Assembly (NCBI RefSeq): GCF_020614395.1
Contig: NZ_CP085324.1
Span: 749,564 to 813,563, forward strand
DNA length: 64,000 nt
Direction: 5' to 3'
Source of the DNA: Salarchaeum japonicum
GTDB lineage: Archaea; Halobacteriota; Halobacteria; Halobacteriales; Halobacteriaceae
Shown here: positions 23,643 to 31,575 of the stretch, one piece after another
How positions within the stretch are numbered: the first letter of the stretch is position 1
Layout: each line of letters starts with the position of its first letter
The notes under the pieces: model-generated
Told to the model about the DNA's origin: nothing
The model's database searches: none
The model's input: only the letters and a program-made list of their open reading frames with translations
Translations under genes and position numbers: made by a program

Positions 23643-25343
23643 TCAGGGGAACGGGTGGTAGGACTTCTCCAGGTCGGGACTGAACCCGAGAGATTCGGGG
23701 ACGGATTCGGCGCGCTCGCCGAAGTAGGCGTCGGCGACGAACAGCGGCTGGGCGTCGGGGACGAGGACGCGCGCGGCCTCGAAGCCGAGCGCGTCTACGT
23801 CGCGGGTGGTGAGGCGGGCGGCGTAGGCGTCGAGGTCGGCGTCCGCCAGCCGAGCCACGACGGCGTCGAGTTCGTCCCCGGGAACCCTATCGGGGCCGAC
23901 GGAGTCCGTCGGAACGACCGTTTCGGGAGTGACGAAGTCGCGAACGCGACCGGGGTAGTCGGCGTACGCGCCGATAGCGCCCTCCTGCTGGGCGGCGGTC
24001 TCCCGACCCATCGCTCGGAGTTCCATCCAGTTCTGGACGGCCTCTTCGAGCGCGCCCCGGGCGGCCGCGTCCGGGTCGAGGCTGGCGCTCGACCCGAGCG
24101 CGAACCGCGGCCACTCCTCGCGGGTGACGGCGACGCCGACGACGGGCACGTCCACGTCCTGCGTCAGCAAGAACGCGGTCGCGTCGAGGCCCTCGCTCCG
24201 CGCGCGCTTCGCGAGTTCGTCGTACGCGTCGTCCTCGACGGCGAGGCCGAGCGGGTCGTACGTCGAGTACCACGCGAGCATCGCCGCGTCCCGCTCCACG
24301 ACCTCGTACAGGCCGGAGAGCACGGCTTCCTCGGCGGTGTTCCCGAGTCCGAGGCCGGTCGTAATCGAGTCGCGATACCGTTCCTCGTGCGGCGGGAACT
24401 GCACGAACTCCGCGGGGAGCAGGGCGTCCTCGTCAGCGTCGAGGCGTTCGCCGCGCACCCACTGGAGGGCGTCGTCCGGGTCGGGCGTCGGCGCGCCGTC
24501 CGGGAGCACGAACTCGCTCGGCGGTACGGCGTCGGGATGCGTCGGCATCGCCGTCTCGAACGCCGACGACCGGTAGACGCCCGCGGCGTACCGCTCCAGC
24601 GCCTCCCCGACGGCCTTCACGTACGCCTCGTTCCAGTCGGTGGCGACGCCAGCGGCCTGCCGTGCGGCGGTCGCGTCGCTGAACGCGCTCGTGTCGCTCA
24701 CCTGCGCGAGGTAGTACGGCGCGGGGTACGACTCGCGCTCGCCGACCGCCGCCACCGCGCCCACGCGGTCGTCCACCGCGCGCGCCGCCGCGTCCGCCGC
24801 CGCCTCCACGCTCCGCGACTCGCCACCCCAGTCGAACTCGTGCGTGCGTTCGCCGCCGCAGACGGGACACGTCGGCACCGGGAGGAACGACCGCCGGGTG
24901 TGCGGAGCCTCGACGACGTGCCCGCCGAACGACTCGCCGGCGAGCGCGCGAACCGCGAGTCGGCCCGCGAGCGCGCCCGCGAACCTTGCCGTGCTCCGGT
25001 CGGCGCTCGGCGCGTCCGCGACCTCGGGGTCGTTCGCCGCGACCCGCGAGCGCAGGCACGCGAAACAGCCGTCGTCCGGCCAGAACCCCGAGACAGCGGC
25101 GTCCACGTCCGCGAGCGCGTACCCGCCGAGACCGCCGACCTCGACCGCCAGCCACGGCCCCTCGATGGTTCGGTTCGCGGCCGCGAACCCCTCGCTTCCG
25201 GCGAGACCGACGACGACGGCGAGGTCGGCGTCCGCGCCCCCCGATACGTCCGCGTCCTCCACGGCGGCGTCCGCGTCCGCGAGCGCGGATCGGACGGCGT
25301 CCGCGGCCGACCCGCTCCCGACGACCGCGACGATGTCACTCAT
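23643..25343 (-). CDS. YcaO-domain cyclodehydratase-like protein with fused E1-like zinc domain
   Basis: This 566-residue fusion has two parts. Residues 1-170 form a Rossmann/E1-like partner (VAVVGSGSAADAV start) with four cysteines, C93-x2-C96 and C159-x2-C162, the zinc tetrathiolate of TOMM cyclodehydratase partner proteins. Residues 215-566 are the YcaO ATPase, with E247-x2-E250-R251, the second VVERDA near 343 and a third acidic/Gln site (ALEEAVQNW). The C-terminus is YHPFP, a short form of the Pro-rich tail of azoline-forming YcaOs. Such enzymes activate backbone amides with ATP to make azolines, amidines or thioamides. No precursor peptide gene is visible nearby. It follows tbsP by 39 bp, probably in one transcript. 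Confidence 0.85.
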   Translation of the reverse strand: MSDIVAVVGSGSAADAVRSALADADAAVEDADVSGGADADLAVVVGLAGSEGFAAANRTIEGPWLAVEVGGLGGYALADVDAAVSGFWPDDGCFACLRSRVAANDPEVADAPSADRSTARFAGALAGRLAVRALAGESFGGHVVEAPHTRRSFLPVPTCPVCGGERTHEFDWGGESRSVEAAADAAARAVDDRVGAVAAVGERESYPAPYYLAQVSDTSAFSDATAARQAAGVATDWNEAYVKAVGEALERYAAGVYRSSAFETAMPTHPDAVPPSEFVLPDGAPTPDPDDALQWVRGERLDADEDALLPAEFVQFPPHEERYRDSITTGLGLGNTAEEAVLSGLYEVVERDAAMLAWYSTYDPLGLAVEDDAYDELAKRARSEGLDATAFLLTQDVDVPVVGVAVTREEWPRFALGSSASLDPDAAARGALEEAVQNWMELRAMGRETAAQQEGAIGAYADYPGRVRDFVTPETVVPTDSVGPDRVPGDELDAVVARLADADLDAYAARLTTRDVDALGFEAARVLVPDAQPLFVADAYFGERAESVPESLGFSPDLEKSYHPFP

Positions 25344-25382
25344 GGCTACGCGAACAGAGAGCGAGAAGAAAGACGTGGCGGA

Positions 25383-26204
25383 TTACGCGAGGATGGTCTG
25401 CGCGACGGACGCGAGTTCGCTCGGCTTCGCGTCCTGCAGGCGCTCGTCCGCGAACTTCAAGCGGAGACGCGGACGCCCCACGTCGATGGGAACCTTCTCC
25501 GTGTCGATGAGCCCGAGGTCTTCGAGCTTCGTCTTCGTGCGGCTGAACGTCGCCTTCGACGCGATACCCACGTCCTCGCCCCACTTCGAGATGTCGTAGA
25601 GGAGCACGCGGTTCTTCGCCGCGACGAGCAGGCTGAGCGTGACCTCGTCGATGCTGTCGTCGTCGCCGCGCGCGGTCTCCATCGCGGCGAGCGCGGACTC
25701 GAAGTCCTGTTCGACCTCGCTCCCGATTTCCTCGGTGAGCGTGCGCTCGACGCGACTGATGCCGGGCGTGCGGAGGGAGAACTCGTCCGCGGACTCCCAG
25801 TCGGCCTCGGCGGCGTCGAGCACGTCCGCGACGAACGAGTCGTCGTCCGTCGTCAGCCCGCCGGTCTCGCTCCCCGCGTCAACGAGGGAGACGACGCGGT
25901 CGTTCGTGACGAACGTCGAACTCCGCGGCGGTTCCTCGGTCGTGCGGAGCGAGAGTACGTCCGCCTCGACGAGGTCGGCGGTGTTGCTCGCGACGATGAA
26001 GTCGTCCATCGTGTCCTTGAGGAGGCGTTCCGCGGCGACGAGGCGTACCGACGGGAGGTCGGCGTCCGTCTCGGTCGCCGCGTCGACGAAGGCCTCGATG
26101 ACGTCCGCGGACGGGTTTCGGACGTAGAGCTCCGAGGGTTCCTCGTCGAGAATCGCGACGACGACCTCCGAGACGGTCGCGCCGAGTAGGTTCTGGGCTG
26201 CCAT
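25383..26204 (-). CDS. tbsP: DUF5821 family transcription regulator (TbsP-like)
   Basis: This 273-residue protein has a central DICT-like alpha/beta region (LYVRNPSADVIEAFVDAATET; FIVASNTADLVEADVL). A C-terminal winged helix (about 203-262: LLVAAKNRVLLYDISKWGEDVGIASKATFSRTKTKLEDLGLI) has a basic DNA-reading end GRPRLRLKF. It matches DUF5821; a Haloferax member was described as TbsP, a regulator of glycolysis/gluconeogenesis genes with TrmB (from memory). The promoter has an 8-bp inverted repeat beside the TATA box (26236-26261), which could be an autoregulatory site. It lies between the CHAT and YcaO genes on the same strand. Confidence 0.8.
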   Translation of the reverse strand: MAAQNLLGATVSEVVVAILDEEPSELYVRNPSADVIEAFVDAATETDADLPSVRLVAAERLLKDTMDDFIVASNTADLVEADVLSLRTTEEPPRSSTFVTNDRVVSLVDAGSETGGLTTDDDSFVADVLDAAEADWESADEFSLRTPGISRVERTLTEEIGSEVEQDFESALAAMETARGDDDSIDEVTLSLLVAAKNRVLLYDISKWGEDVGIASKATFSRTKTKLEDLGLIDTEKVPIDVGRPRLRLKFADERLQDAKPSELASVAQTILA

Positions 26205-26222
26205 GCCCTCAGGTAAGGGTCG

Positions 26223-26261
26223 CCATCATATATAATTTACTCGATACTGGTCGCGAGTAAA
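26223..26261 (-). promoter_or_regulatory. tbsP promoter with palindromic operator candidate
   Basis: On the minus strand a TATA box (TTATATATGA, forward 26224-26233) lies about 20-30 bp before the tbsP ATG at 26204. Just upstream is a perfect inverted repeat, TTTACTCG (26236-26243), 10-bp spacer, CGAGTAAA (26254-26261). A site there overlaps the BRE and would block or recruit the transcription machinery. Confidence 0.6.
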
Positions 26262-26266
26262 GTAAT

Positions 26267-28225
26267 TTAGAGCCGTGAGACGGCCGCATTCGACCAGACG
26301 AACTCGCCGTCGAACACCACCGGCGCGTCGGCGTCAGCGAGCACCTCGCGGAGTTCCGACGCGGTCAGGGTCTCGGTCTCCCGGCGGCCGGACGGGCCGG
26401 CGCGCGCGGACGGAAACGGCGACGGTTCGTAGTCGCCGTGCGTCCGGACGCCGCCGCCCTCGTACGCGACCTCGTACGCGTCCCCGCCGTCGGTCGATTC
26501 GACCGTGAACACGCCCGGCGACCGGACGCCCGCGTGCGGGAGCGACCACGTGCCGTCCCCGACGACCGCGTAGTCCTTCCCCATCACGATGCGACGGCGG
26601 GCGACCGAGAGCGCGCGCTCGATGTCGAACCCGGCGACGAGCAGGCGCGCAAACGCCGTCCCCACCTGCGCCGCGTGCTCGTCCAGGACTTTCCGGAACG
26701 TCACCGCGCCGGCGGCGCTCCCGCGCTCGACCAGGCGGACGCCCTCGTGGTACGACCCGCAGGCGTTCAGGAAGAACGTCCGCGCGCCCACGTCGTCGAG
26801 CGAGGCCGCGGAGAGCCGGCCGTCCGCGCACAGCAGGCCGTCCTCGTCGCAGTGCCCGATGTAGTGCACGAAATCCGTGTCGGACTCGAAGACGCCGGCG
26901 AGTTCCGCCGTGGTGAGGTCGGCGTGCAACGTCACGTCGATAGGGCAGTCGGTCGCGCGGTCGCGGTACACGTCGGCGACGCGGTCGCGCTCGCGCGCCA
27001 TCCCCGGGTCGTTCAGCACCACGTCCACGGAGAGGTCGCCGTCCACGGGGTCGCCGGGGCGCTCGTAGCTCTCCGGCACCGCCTTGAACACGTCGATGGG
27101 CGTGCCGTCCGCGAGCCAGCCGTGCTGGCGGCCCGACCGGAGCCGCGGGTTCTCCATCTCCACCGCCGCCACCGGCCCGGGCGTCGTCCGGTAGAAGTCG
27201 TCGAGGGTGCGCGACACGAGCTCCCGGCCGTCGAGCGGCGTCGTCTCCGCCGGGTGGACGTGCGCGAGCCGATGGAGGAGCCCGGGGAGCGCGCGCAGGG
27301 CGTCGGGCGTCGGGTCGACGTACATCGCGAGCGGCCACTCCGGGAGCGACACCCCGTCGAACGGCGCGTCCAGCGCGACCGCGAGGCGCTCCGTGGGCGG
27401 CGCGTCGGCCACGCCGGGGTCGATGTCGAGCGCGTCGAGGCGGTCGCGGTCGCCGTACCACGCGAGCGCGTCCAGCCAGAACGCGCGCTCCAGAACCCGG
27501 GCCGCCCGCCCGTCTTCGAGCGGTTCGTCCACGTTCGTCGCGGGCGCGCGGAGGCGGGCGGGCGCGTCCGCGACCGTGACGGTCGCGCCGAGGTAGTGTG
27601 CGAGCGGCGCGACGCGGAGCACGTCCCCTACCGCGTCCGGGACGCTGACGCGAATCCCCGTGTCCGGCGTGTCGTCGCGCGCGGGCGCGTCGGCGTCCGG
27701 GTCGAACTCGATGCGGGGCGGGTGGCGGCGCATCGTCGGGCGCGCCCGCGCCGGACTCGTCGTCCGGAGCGCGCCCCCGCTCGCGGTGACGGCGGCCGCC
27801 AGCCCCCGCGGGGTCGGTGGCGCGCTGACGCGGCCGATGGGGTCGGTGGCGCGCCCGAGGAACCCGAACTCGACCCGGGTCGGGGCGTCGAACGCGACGC
27901 GCACGCGCTCGCCGTCCCGGGAGACAGTGGCGGGGCCGTCGAAGCGCGCGCGGACTTCGAGCGACCCGAGGAGCGCGAGCGCGTGCGGGCCGCCGCCGAG
28001 CTCCGACGCCCCGTCCTCGGCGAGGCGGCGGGCCGGCTCGGACTCGTGGAGGACGGTTCGCGCGCGAACGTCGAACGCCGTCGTGCGGCCCGCGGCCGCG
28101 GCGTCCACGGGCACGTCGAACTCGCCGGGTCGTGTGCGGGAGAACTCGGCGGCGTTCACACTGCAGGCGTAGCCATCCCGGTCGGCGACGCGAACGCCGG
28201 TCGCCGTGACTTCCCGCGATAACAC
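26267..28225 (-). CDS. CHAT-domain (caspase-like) protease
   Basis: This 652-residue protein has a long N-terminal region (about 1-390) rich in beta strands and low in known motifs. The C-terminal CHAT domain runs from about 398 to 590. The catalytic dyad is visible: H458 in DFVHYIGHCDEDG and C489 in FFLNACGSYHEG, followed by the CHAT-typical GSAAGAVTF strand and a GTAFARLLVAGFDIERALSVAR helix. CHAT proteases (clan CD, like caspases and separase) cleave after a specific residue and often act in regulated cell death or defence. The start is GTG 28225, because a TATA box lies 21-33 bp upstream; an in-frame GTG at 28267 would lie upstream of that promoter. Substrate and partner are unknown. Confidence 0.8.
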   Translation of the reverse strand: MLSREVTATGVRVADRDGYACSVNAAEFSRTRPGEFDVPVDAAAAGRTTAFDVRARTVLHESEPARRLAEDGASELGGGPHALALLGSLEVRARFDGPATVSRDGERVRVAFDAPTRVEFGFLGRATDPIGRVSAPPTPRGLAAAVTASGGALRTTSPARARPTMRRHPPRIEFDPDADAPARDDTPDTGIRVSVPDAVGDVLRVAPLAHYLGATVTVADAPARLRAPATNVDEPLEDGRAARVLERAFWLDALAWYGDRDRLDALDIDPGVADAPPTERLAVALDAPFDGVSLPEWPLAMYVDPTPDALRALPGLLHRLAHVHPAETTPLDGRELVSRTLDDFYRTTPGPVAAVEMENPRLRSGRQHGWLADGTPIDVFKAVPESYERPGDPVDGDLSVDVVLNDPGMARERDRVADVYRDRATDCPIDVTLHADLTTAELAGVFESDTDFVHYIGHCDEDGLLCADGRLSAASLDDVGARTFFLNACGSYHEGVRLVERGSAAGAVTFRKVLDEHAAQVGTAFARLLVAGFDIERALSVARRRIVMGKDYAVVGDGTWSLPHAGVRSPGVFTVESTDGGDAYEVAYEGGGVRTHGDYEPSPFPSARAGPSGRRETETLTASELREVLADADAPVVFDGEFVWSNAAVSRL

Positions 28226-28245
28226 GGCGTCGGATACAGTCCACG

Positions 28246-28258
28246 CGCTTATATTTCT
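28246..28258 (-). promoter_or_regulatory. TATA box of the CHAT protease gene
   Basis: On the minus strand AAATATAAGC lies about 23-30 bp before GTG 28225. It fixes the leaderless start of the CHAT gene and places the promoter back to back with that of glyA. Confidence 0.55.
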
Positions 28259-28304
28259 GTCGAGCACGCGATTGGATTATCTCGACGCTTGCCGGAGGTG
28301 GGTA

Positions 28305-28312
28305 CACTTATG
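28305..28312 (+). promoter_or_regulatory. TATA-like box of glyA
   Basis: CACTTATG lies 25-32 bp before ATG 28337, the expected spacing for a leaderless glyA transcript. Confidence 0.5.
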
Positions 28313-28336
28313 CCGTCGCGAGCGCGGGATTCACGC

Positions 28337-29584
28337 ATGCGCTACGACAAGGTTCGGGAGGTCGACGACGCCGTCGCGGACGCGCTCGAAGGCGAGGACG
28401 AGCGCCAGGAGGACACGCTCGCGATGATAGCGAGCGAGAACCACGCGAGCGAGGCTGTGCTCCAGGCGCAGGGGAGCGCGCTCACGAACAAGTACGCGGA
28501 AGGCTATCCGGGGAGCCGGTACTACGCGGGCTGTGAGTACGCGGACGACGTGGAGGAACTCGCCATCGAGCGCGCGAAGGAACTCTGGGGCGCAGACCAC
28601 GTGAACGTCCAGCCGCACTCGGGGTCGTCGGCGAACATGGGCGTCTACTTCGCCGTCCTCGAACCCGGCGACAAGATTCTCAGCCTCGACCTGACGCACG
28701 GCGGCCACCTCAGCCACGGCCACGCCGCGAACTTCGCGGGGAAGCTCTACGAGGTCGAACACTACGAAATCGACCCCGAGACGGGCCGCATCGACTACGA
28801 CGACCTCCAGGAGACCGCGGCGGAGTTCGACCCCGACATGGTCGTCTCCGGGTTCTCCGCGTACCCGCGCGCGGTGGACTGGGAGGCCGTGCAGGCGGCC
28901 GCGGACGCCGCAGACGCCTACCACATGGCGGACATCGCGCACATCACGGGCCTGGTCGCGGCGGGCGAACACCCCTCGCCCGTGGGTATCGCTGACTTCG
29001 TCACCGGCAGCACTCACAAGACGATTCGCGCGGGCCGCGGCGGCATCATCATGTGCGACGAGGAGTACGCGGACGCCGTGGACTCCGCGGTGTTCCCGGG
29101 CGCGCAGGGCGGCCCCCTGATGCACAACGTCGCCGGGAAGGCCGTCGGGTTCGGCGAGGCGCTCCAGCCCGAGTTCGCGGAGTACGCCGCGCAGGTCGTG
29201 CAGAACGCGAAAGCCCTGGGTGCTCGCCTCCAGGAACACGGCTTCTCCCTCGTCTCCGGCGGCACCGACACCCACCTCGTGCTCGCCGACCTCCGCGAGT
29301 CCCACCCCGACGTGTCCGGCGGCGACGCCGAGGAGGCGCTCGACGAGGTCGGCATCGTCCTGAACGCGAACACCGTCCCCGGCGAGACGCGCTCCGCGTT
29401 CGACCCCTCGGGCATCCGCGCCGGCACGCCCGCGCTCACCACGCGCGGGTTCGACACCGACGACATGGAGACCGTCGCGGACTGCATCGCGCGCGTCGTG
29501 GACAACATCGGCGACGCCGAGGTGTACGCCGAGGTCGCCGCGGACGTCCAGGAGCTCTGCGACGACCACCCCGTCTACGACTAG
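28337..29584 (+). CDS. glyA: Serine hydroxymethyltransferase
   Basis: GlyA converts serine and tetrahydrofolate to glycine and 5,10-methylene-THF, using PLP. The 415-residue chain has the folate/PLP segments IASENHASEAV (31-41), LTNKYAEGYPGSRYYAGC (49-66), HSGSSANMGVY and the Schiff-base lysine K228 in TGSTHKTIRAGRGG. Its length and motifs are normal. ATG 28337 is supported by the TATA spacing; upstream in-frame codons are not conserved. FolD, which consumes the methylene-THF product, is encoded 87 bp downstream on the same strand. Confidence 0.96.
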   Translation: MRYDKVREVDDAVADALEGEDERQEDTLAMIASENHASEAVLQAQGSALTNKYAEGYPGSRYYAGCEYADDVEELAIERAKELWGADHVNVQPHSGSSANMGVYFAVLEPGDKILSLDLTHGGHLSHGHAANFAGKLYEVEHYEIDPETGRIDYDDLQETAAEFDPDMVVSGFSAYPRAVDWEAVQAAADAADAYHMADIAHITGLVAAGEHPSPVGIADFVTGSTHKTIRAGRGGIIMCDEEYADAVDSAVFPGAQGGPLMHNVAGKAVGFGEALQPEFAEYAAQVVQNAKALGARLQEHGFSLVSGGTDTHLVLADLRESHPDVSGGDAEEALDEVGIVLNANTVPGETRSAFDPSGIRAGTPALTTRGFDTDDMETVADCIARVVDNIGDAEVYAEVAADVQELCDDHPVYD

Positions 29585-29671
29585 CCACGAACGCGCACAA
29601 CTCTCGACTATTCTCTCTCGGTCTATACACGAACCAGCAATTTGAAGGGTGGCGCGCGCCCACCGTCTGCC

Positions 29672-30565
29672 ATGACCACCGTCATCGACGGGAACGCCGT
29701 CGCCGCCGACGTGCGCGAGGACGTCTCCGCCGTCGTGGACACCCTGACCGACGCCGGCGTGACGCCGCGACTCGCCACCGTCCTGATGAACGACAAGCAG
29801 GCGAGCGAGACCTACGTCTCGATGAAACAGCGCGACTGCGAGGAGGTCGGTATCGCCGCCGAGGACGTCCGTCTCGACCCGGACGCGCCCGCCGAGGAAC
29901 TGTTCGACACCGTCAGCGACCTGAACGACCGCGACGACGTGCACGGCATCCTCGTCCAAGACCCCACGCCCGACCACGTGCCGGACGAGCGCGTGCTCTC
30001 CGCCGTCTCGCCCGCGAAGGACGTAGACGGCTTCCACCCCGAGAACGTCGGTCGATTGGTCGCCGGCAATCCCCGATTCAAGCCATGTACGCCCCACGGC
30101 GTCCAGAAGCTCCTCGAATCCGAGGGCATCGACCCTGCCGGGAAGGAAGTCGTCGTCGTCGGTCGGTCGAAGATCGTCGGGAAGCCGCTCGCGAACCTCC
30201 TCCTCCAGAAGGGCGAAGGCGGGAACGCCACCGTTACCGTCTGTCACTCCCGGACGGACGACCTCGCCGCCCACACCCGGCGCGCGGACGTCGTCGTCGC
30301 CGCGGTCGGCGTCCCCGGTCTCGTGGACGGCGACATGCTCACCGAGGGAACGACCGTCATCGACGTGGGTATCAACCGCGTGGACGCGGACACCGAGAAG
30401 GGGTATCGGCTCGTCGGCGACGTGGACTTCGAGAGCGCGAAAGCCAAGGCGGACGCCATCACGCCCGTCCCCGGTGGCGTCGGCCCGATGACGCGCGCGA
30501 TGCTCCTCTACAACACCGTGAAGGCCGCGAGCGAAATCGAGGACGTGCCCGTCGACCTCCCCTGA
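29672..30565 (+). CDS. folD: Bifunctional methylene-THF dehydrogenase / methenyl-THF cyclohydrolase
   Basis: FolD oxidises 5,10-methylene-THF to 10-formyl-THF in two steps, feeding purine synthesis (purF is at the end of this window). The 297-residue protein has the catalytic Y48 and K52 (TYVSMKQR), KDVDGFHPEN near 116-125, GRSKIVGKP (164-172) and PVPGGVGPMT near 270. The usual VQLPLP loop is VQDPTPDH here (95-102), a halophile-style change in the substrate loop. ATG 29672 follows a T-rich element at about -27. It is probably functionally paired with glyA. Confidence 0.95.
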   Translation: MTTVIDGNAVAADVREDVSAVVDTLTDAGVTPRLATVLMNDKQASETYVSMKQRDCEEVGIAAEDVRLDPDAPAEELFDTVSDLNDRDDVHGILVQDPTPDHVPDERVLSAVSPAKDVDGFHPENVGRLVAGNPRFKPCTPHGVQKLLESEGIDPAGKEVVVVGRSKIVGKPLANLLLQKGEGGNATVTVCHSRTDDLAAHTRRADVVVAAVGVPGLVDGDMLTEGTTVIDVGINRVDADTEKGYRLVGDVDFESAKAKADAITPVPGGVGPMTRAMLLYNTVKAASEIEDVPVDLP

Positions 30566-30597
30566 CCTTTTTCCCGGCCGCGAGCGCCGCATAGGGT

Positions 30598-31575
30598 ATG
30601 TCCGACCTCCACCCGGCGGTGCGGGAGTTCCTCGACCGACTCGACGCGATGGGCGGCCCCGAGATTCACGACCTCCCGCCGACCGAGGCCCGTGGTCTCC
30701 TCGAACGCCTGAACAGCGGCGGCGACGGCCCCGCCGTCGATTCCGTCACCGACCGCCAGATACCCGGGCCGGACGGCGACATCCCCGTCCGAATCTACGA
30801 CCCGGACACCGGCGGGGACGCGCCCGTCGTCGTGTTCTTCCACGGCGGCGGGTTCGTCCTCGGGTCGCTCGACAGCCACGACCCGGCCTGCCGCGAACTC
30901 GCCGTCGAGTCCGAGTGCGTCGTCGTCTCCGTGGACTACCGGCTCGCGCCCGAACACCCGTTCCCCGCGGCCGTCGAGGACGCCTACGCCGCGACACAGT
31001 GGGTCAGCGAACACGCGACCGACCTCGACATCGACCCCGACCGACTTGCCGTCGCCGGCGACAGCGCGGGCGGGAACCTCGCCGCGGCCGTCAGCCTCCT
31101 CGCGCGCGACCAGGCCGACAACGACGCGCCCGCACCGTGGAGCGTCGCGGACACGAACCCGCCCGCAATCGCGCGCCAGGTGCTCGTCTACCCGACGGTG
31201 TCCCTGTTGCGCGCGTGGCCGAGCCACGAGGAGAACAGTGAGGGCTACTTCCTCAGCCGCGACGACATGGCGTACTTCGAGGGGCACTACCTGGACAGCG
31301 ACCTCCACGGCATGAACCCCTACGCGGCCCCGCTGGAGGCCGCGGGCCACGGCGACCTCCCGCCCGCGGCCGTCGTCACGTGTGGGTTCGACCCGCTCCG
31401 CGACGAGGGGCGGGCGTACGCCGACCGGCTCGAAACCGCCGGCGTCCCCGTGGAGCGATACCACTACCCGGGTCTGATTCACGGCATCCTCACGATGAAC
31501 GCGGGCCTCGCCGACCTCCCGCCCGCCCACGACGTGCTCGCCGACATCGCCGCCGACCTCGGAGAGACCCTATAG
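30598..31575 (+). CDS. Alpha/beta hydrolase, HSL (hormone-sensitive lipase) family
   Basis: This 325-residue esterase/lipase has the HGGG oxyanion motif (82-85), the nucleophile S156 in GDSAGGN, the acid D265 in DPLRDEG and the base H295 in GLIHGI. An N-terminal cap segment (1-70) precedes the core. No signal peptide is present, so it is cytoplasmic. Substrates of this family are short acyl esters; the natural one is unknown. It starts 32 bp after folD, with a T5 run between, so it may have its own promoter. The 3' end overlaps the minus-strand zinc-ribbon gene by 6 bp. Confidence 0.92.
   Translation: MSDLHPAVREFLDRLDAMGGPEIHDLPPTEARGLLERLNSGGDGPAVDSVTDRQIPGPDGDIPVRIYDPDTGGDAPVVVFFHGGGFVLGSLDSHDPACRELAVESECVVVSVDYRLAPEHPFPAAVEDAYAATQWVSEHATDLDIDPDRLAVAGDSAGGNLAAAVSLLARDQADNDAPAPWSVADTNPPAIARQVLVYPTVSLLRAWPSHEENSEGYFLSRDDMAYFEGHYLDSDLHGMNPYAAPLEAAGHGDLPPAAVVTCGFDPLRDEGRAYADRLETAGVPVERYHYPGLIHGILTMNAGLADLPPAHDVLADIAADLGETL

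Noticed and set aside
23655..26189. An 844-codon plus-strand frame opposite ycaO and tbsP
   Set aside because: Strong Arg/Val/Glu bias and no motif; the minus-strand proteins have clear domains, so this is a shadow frame.
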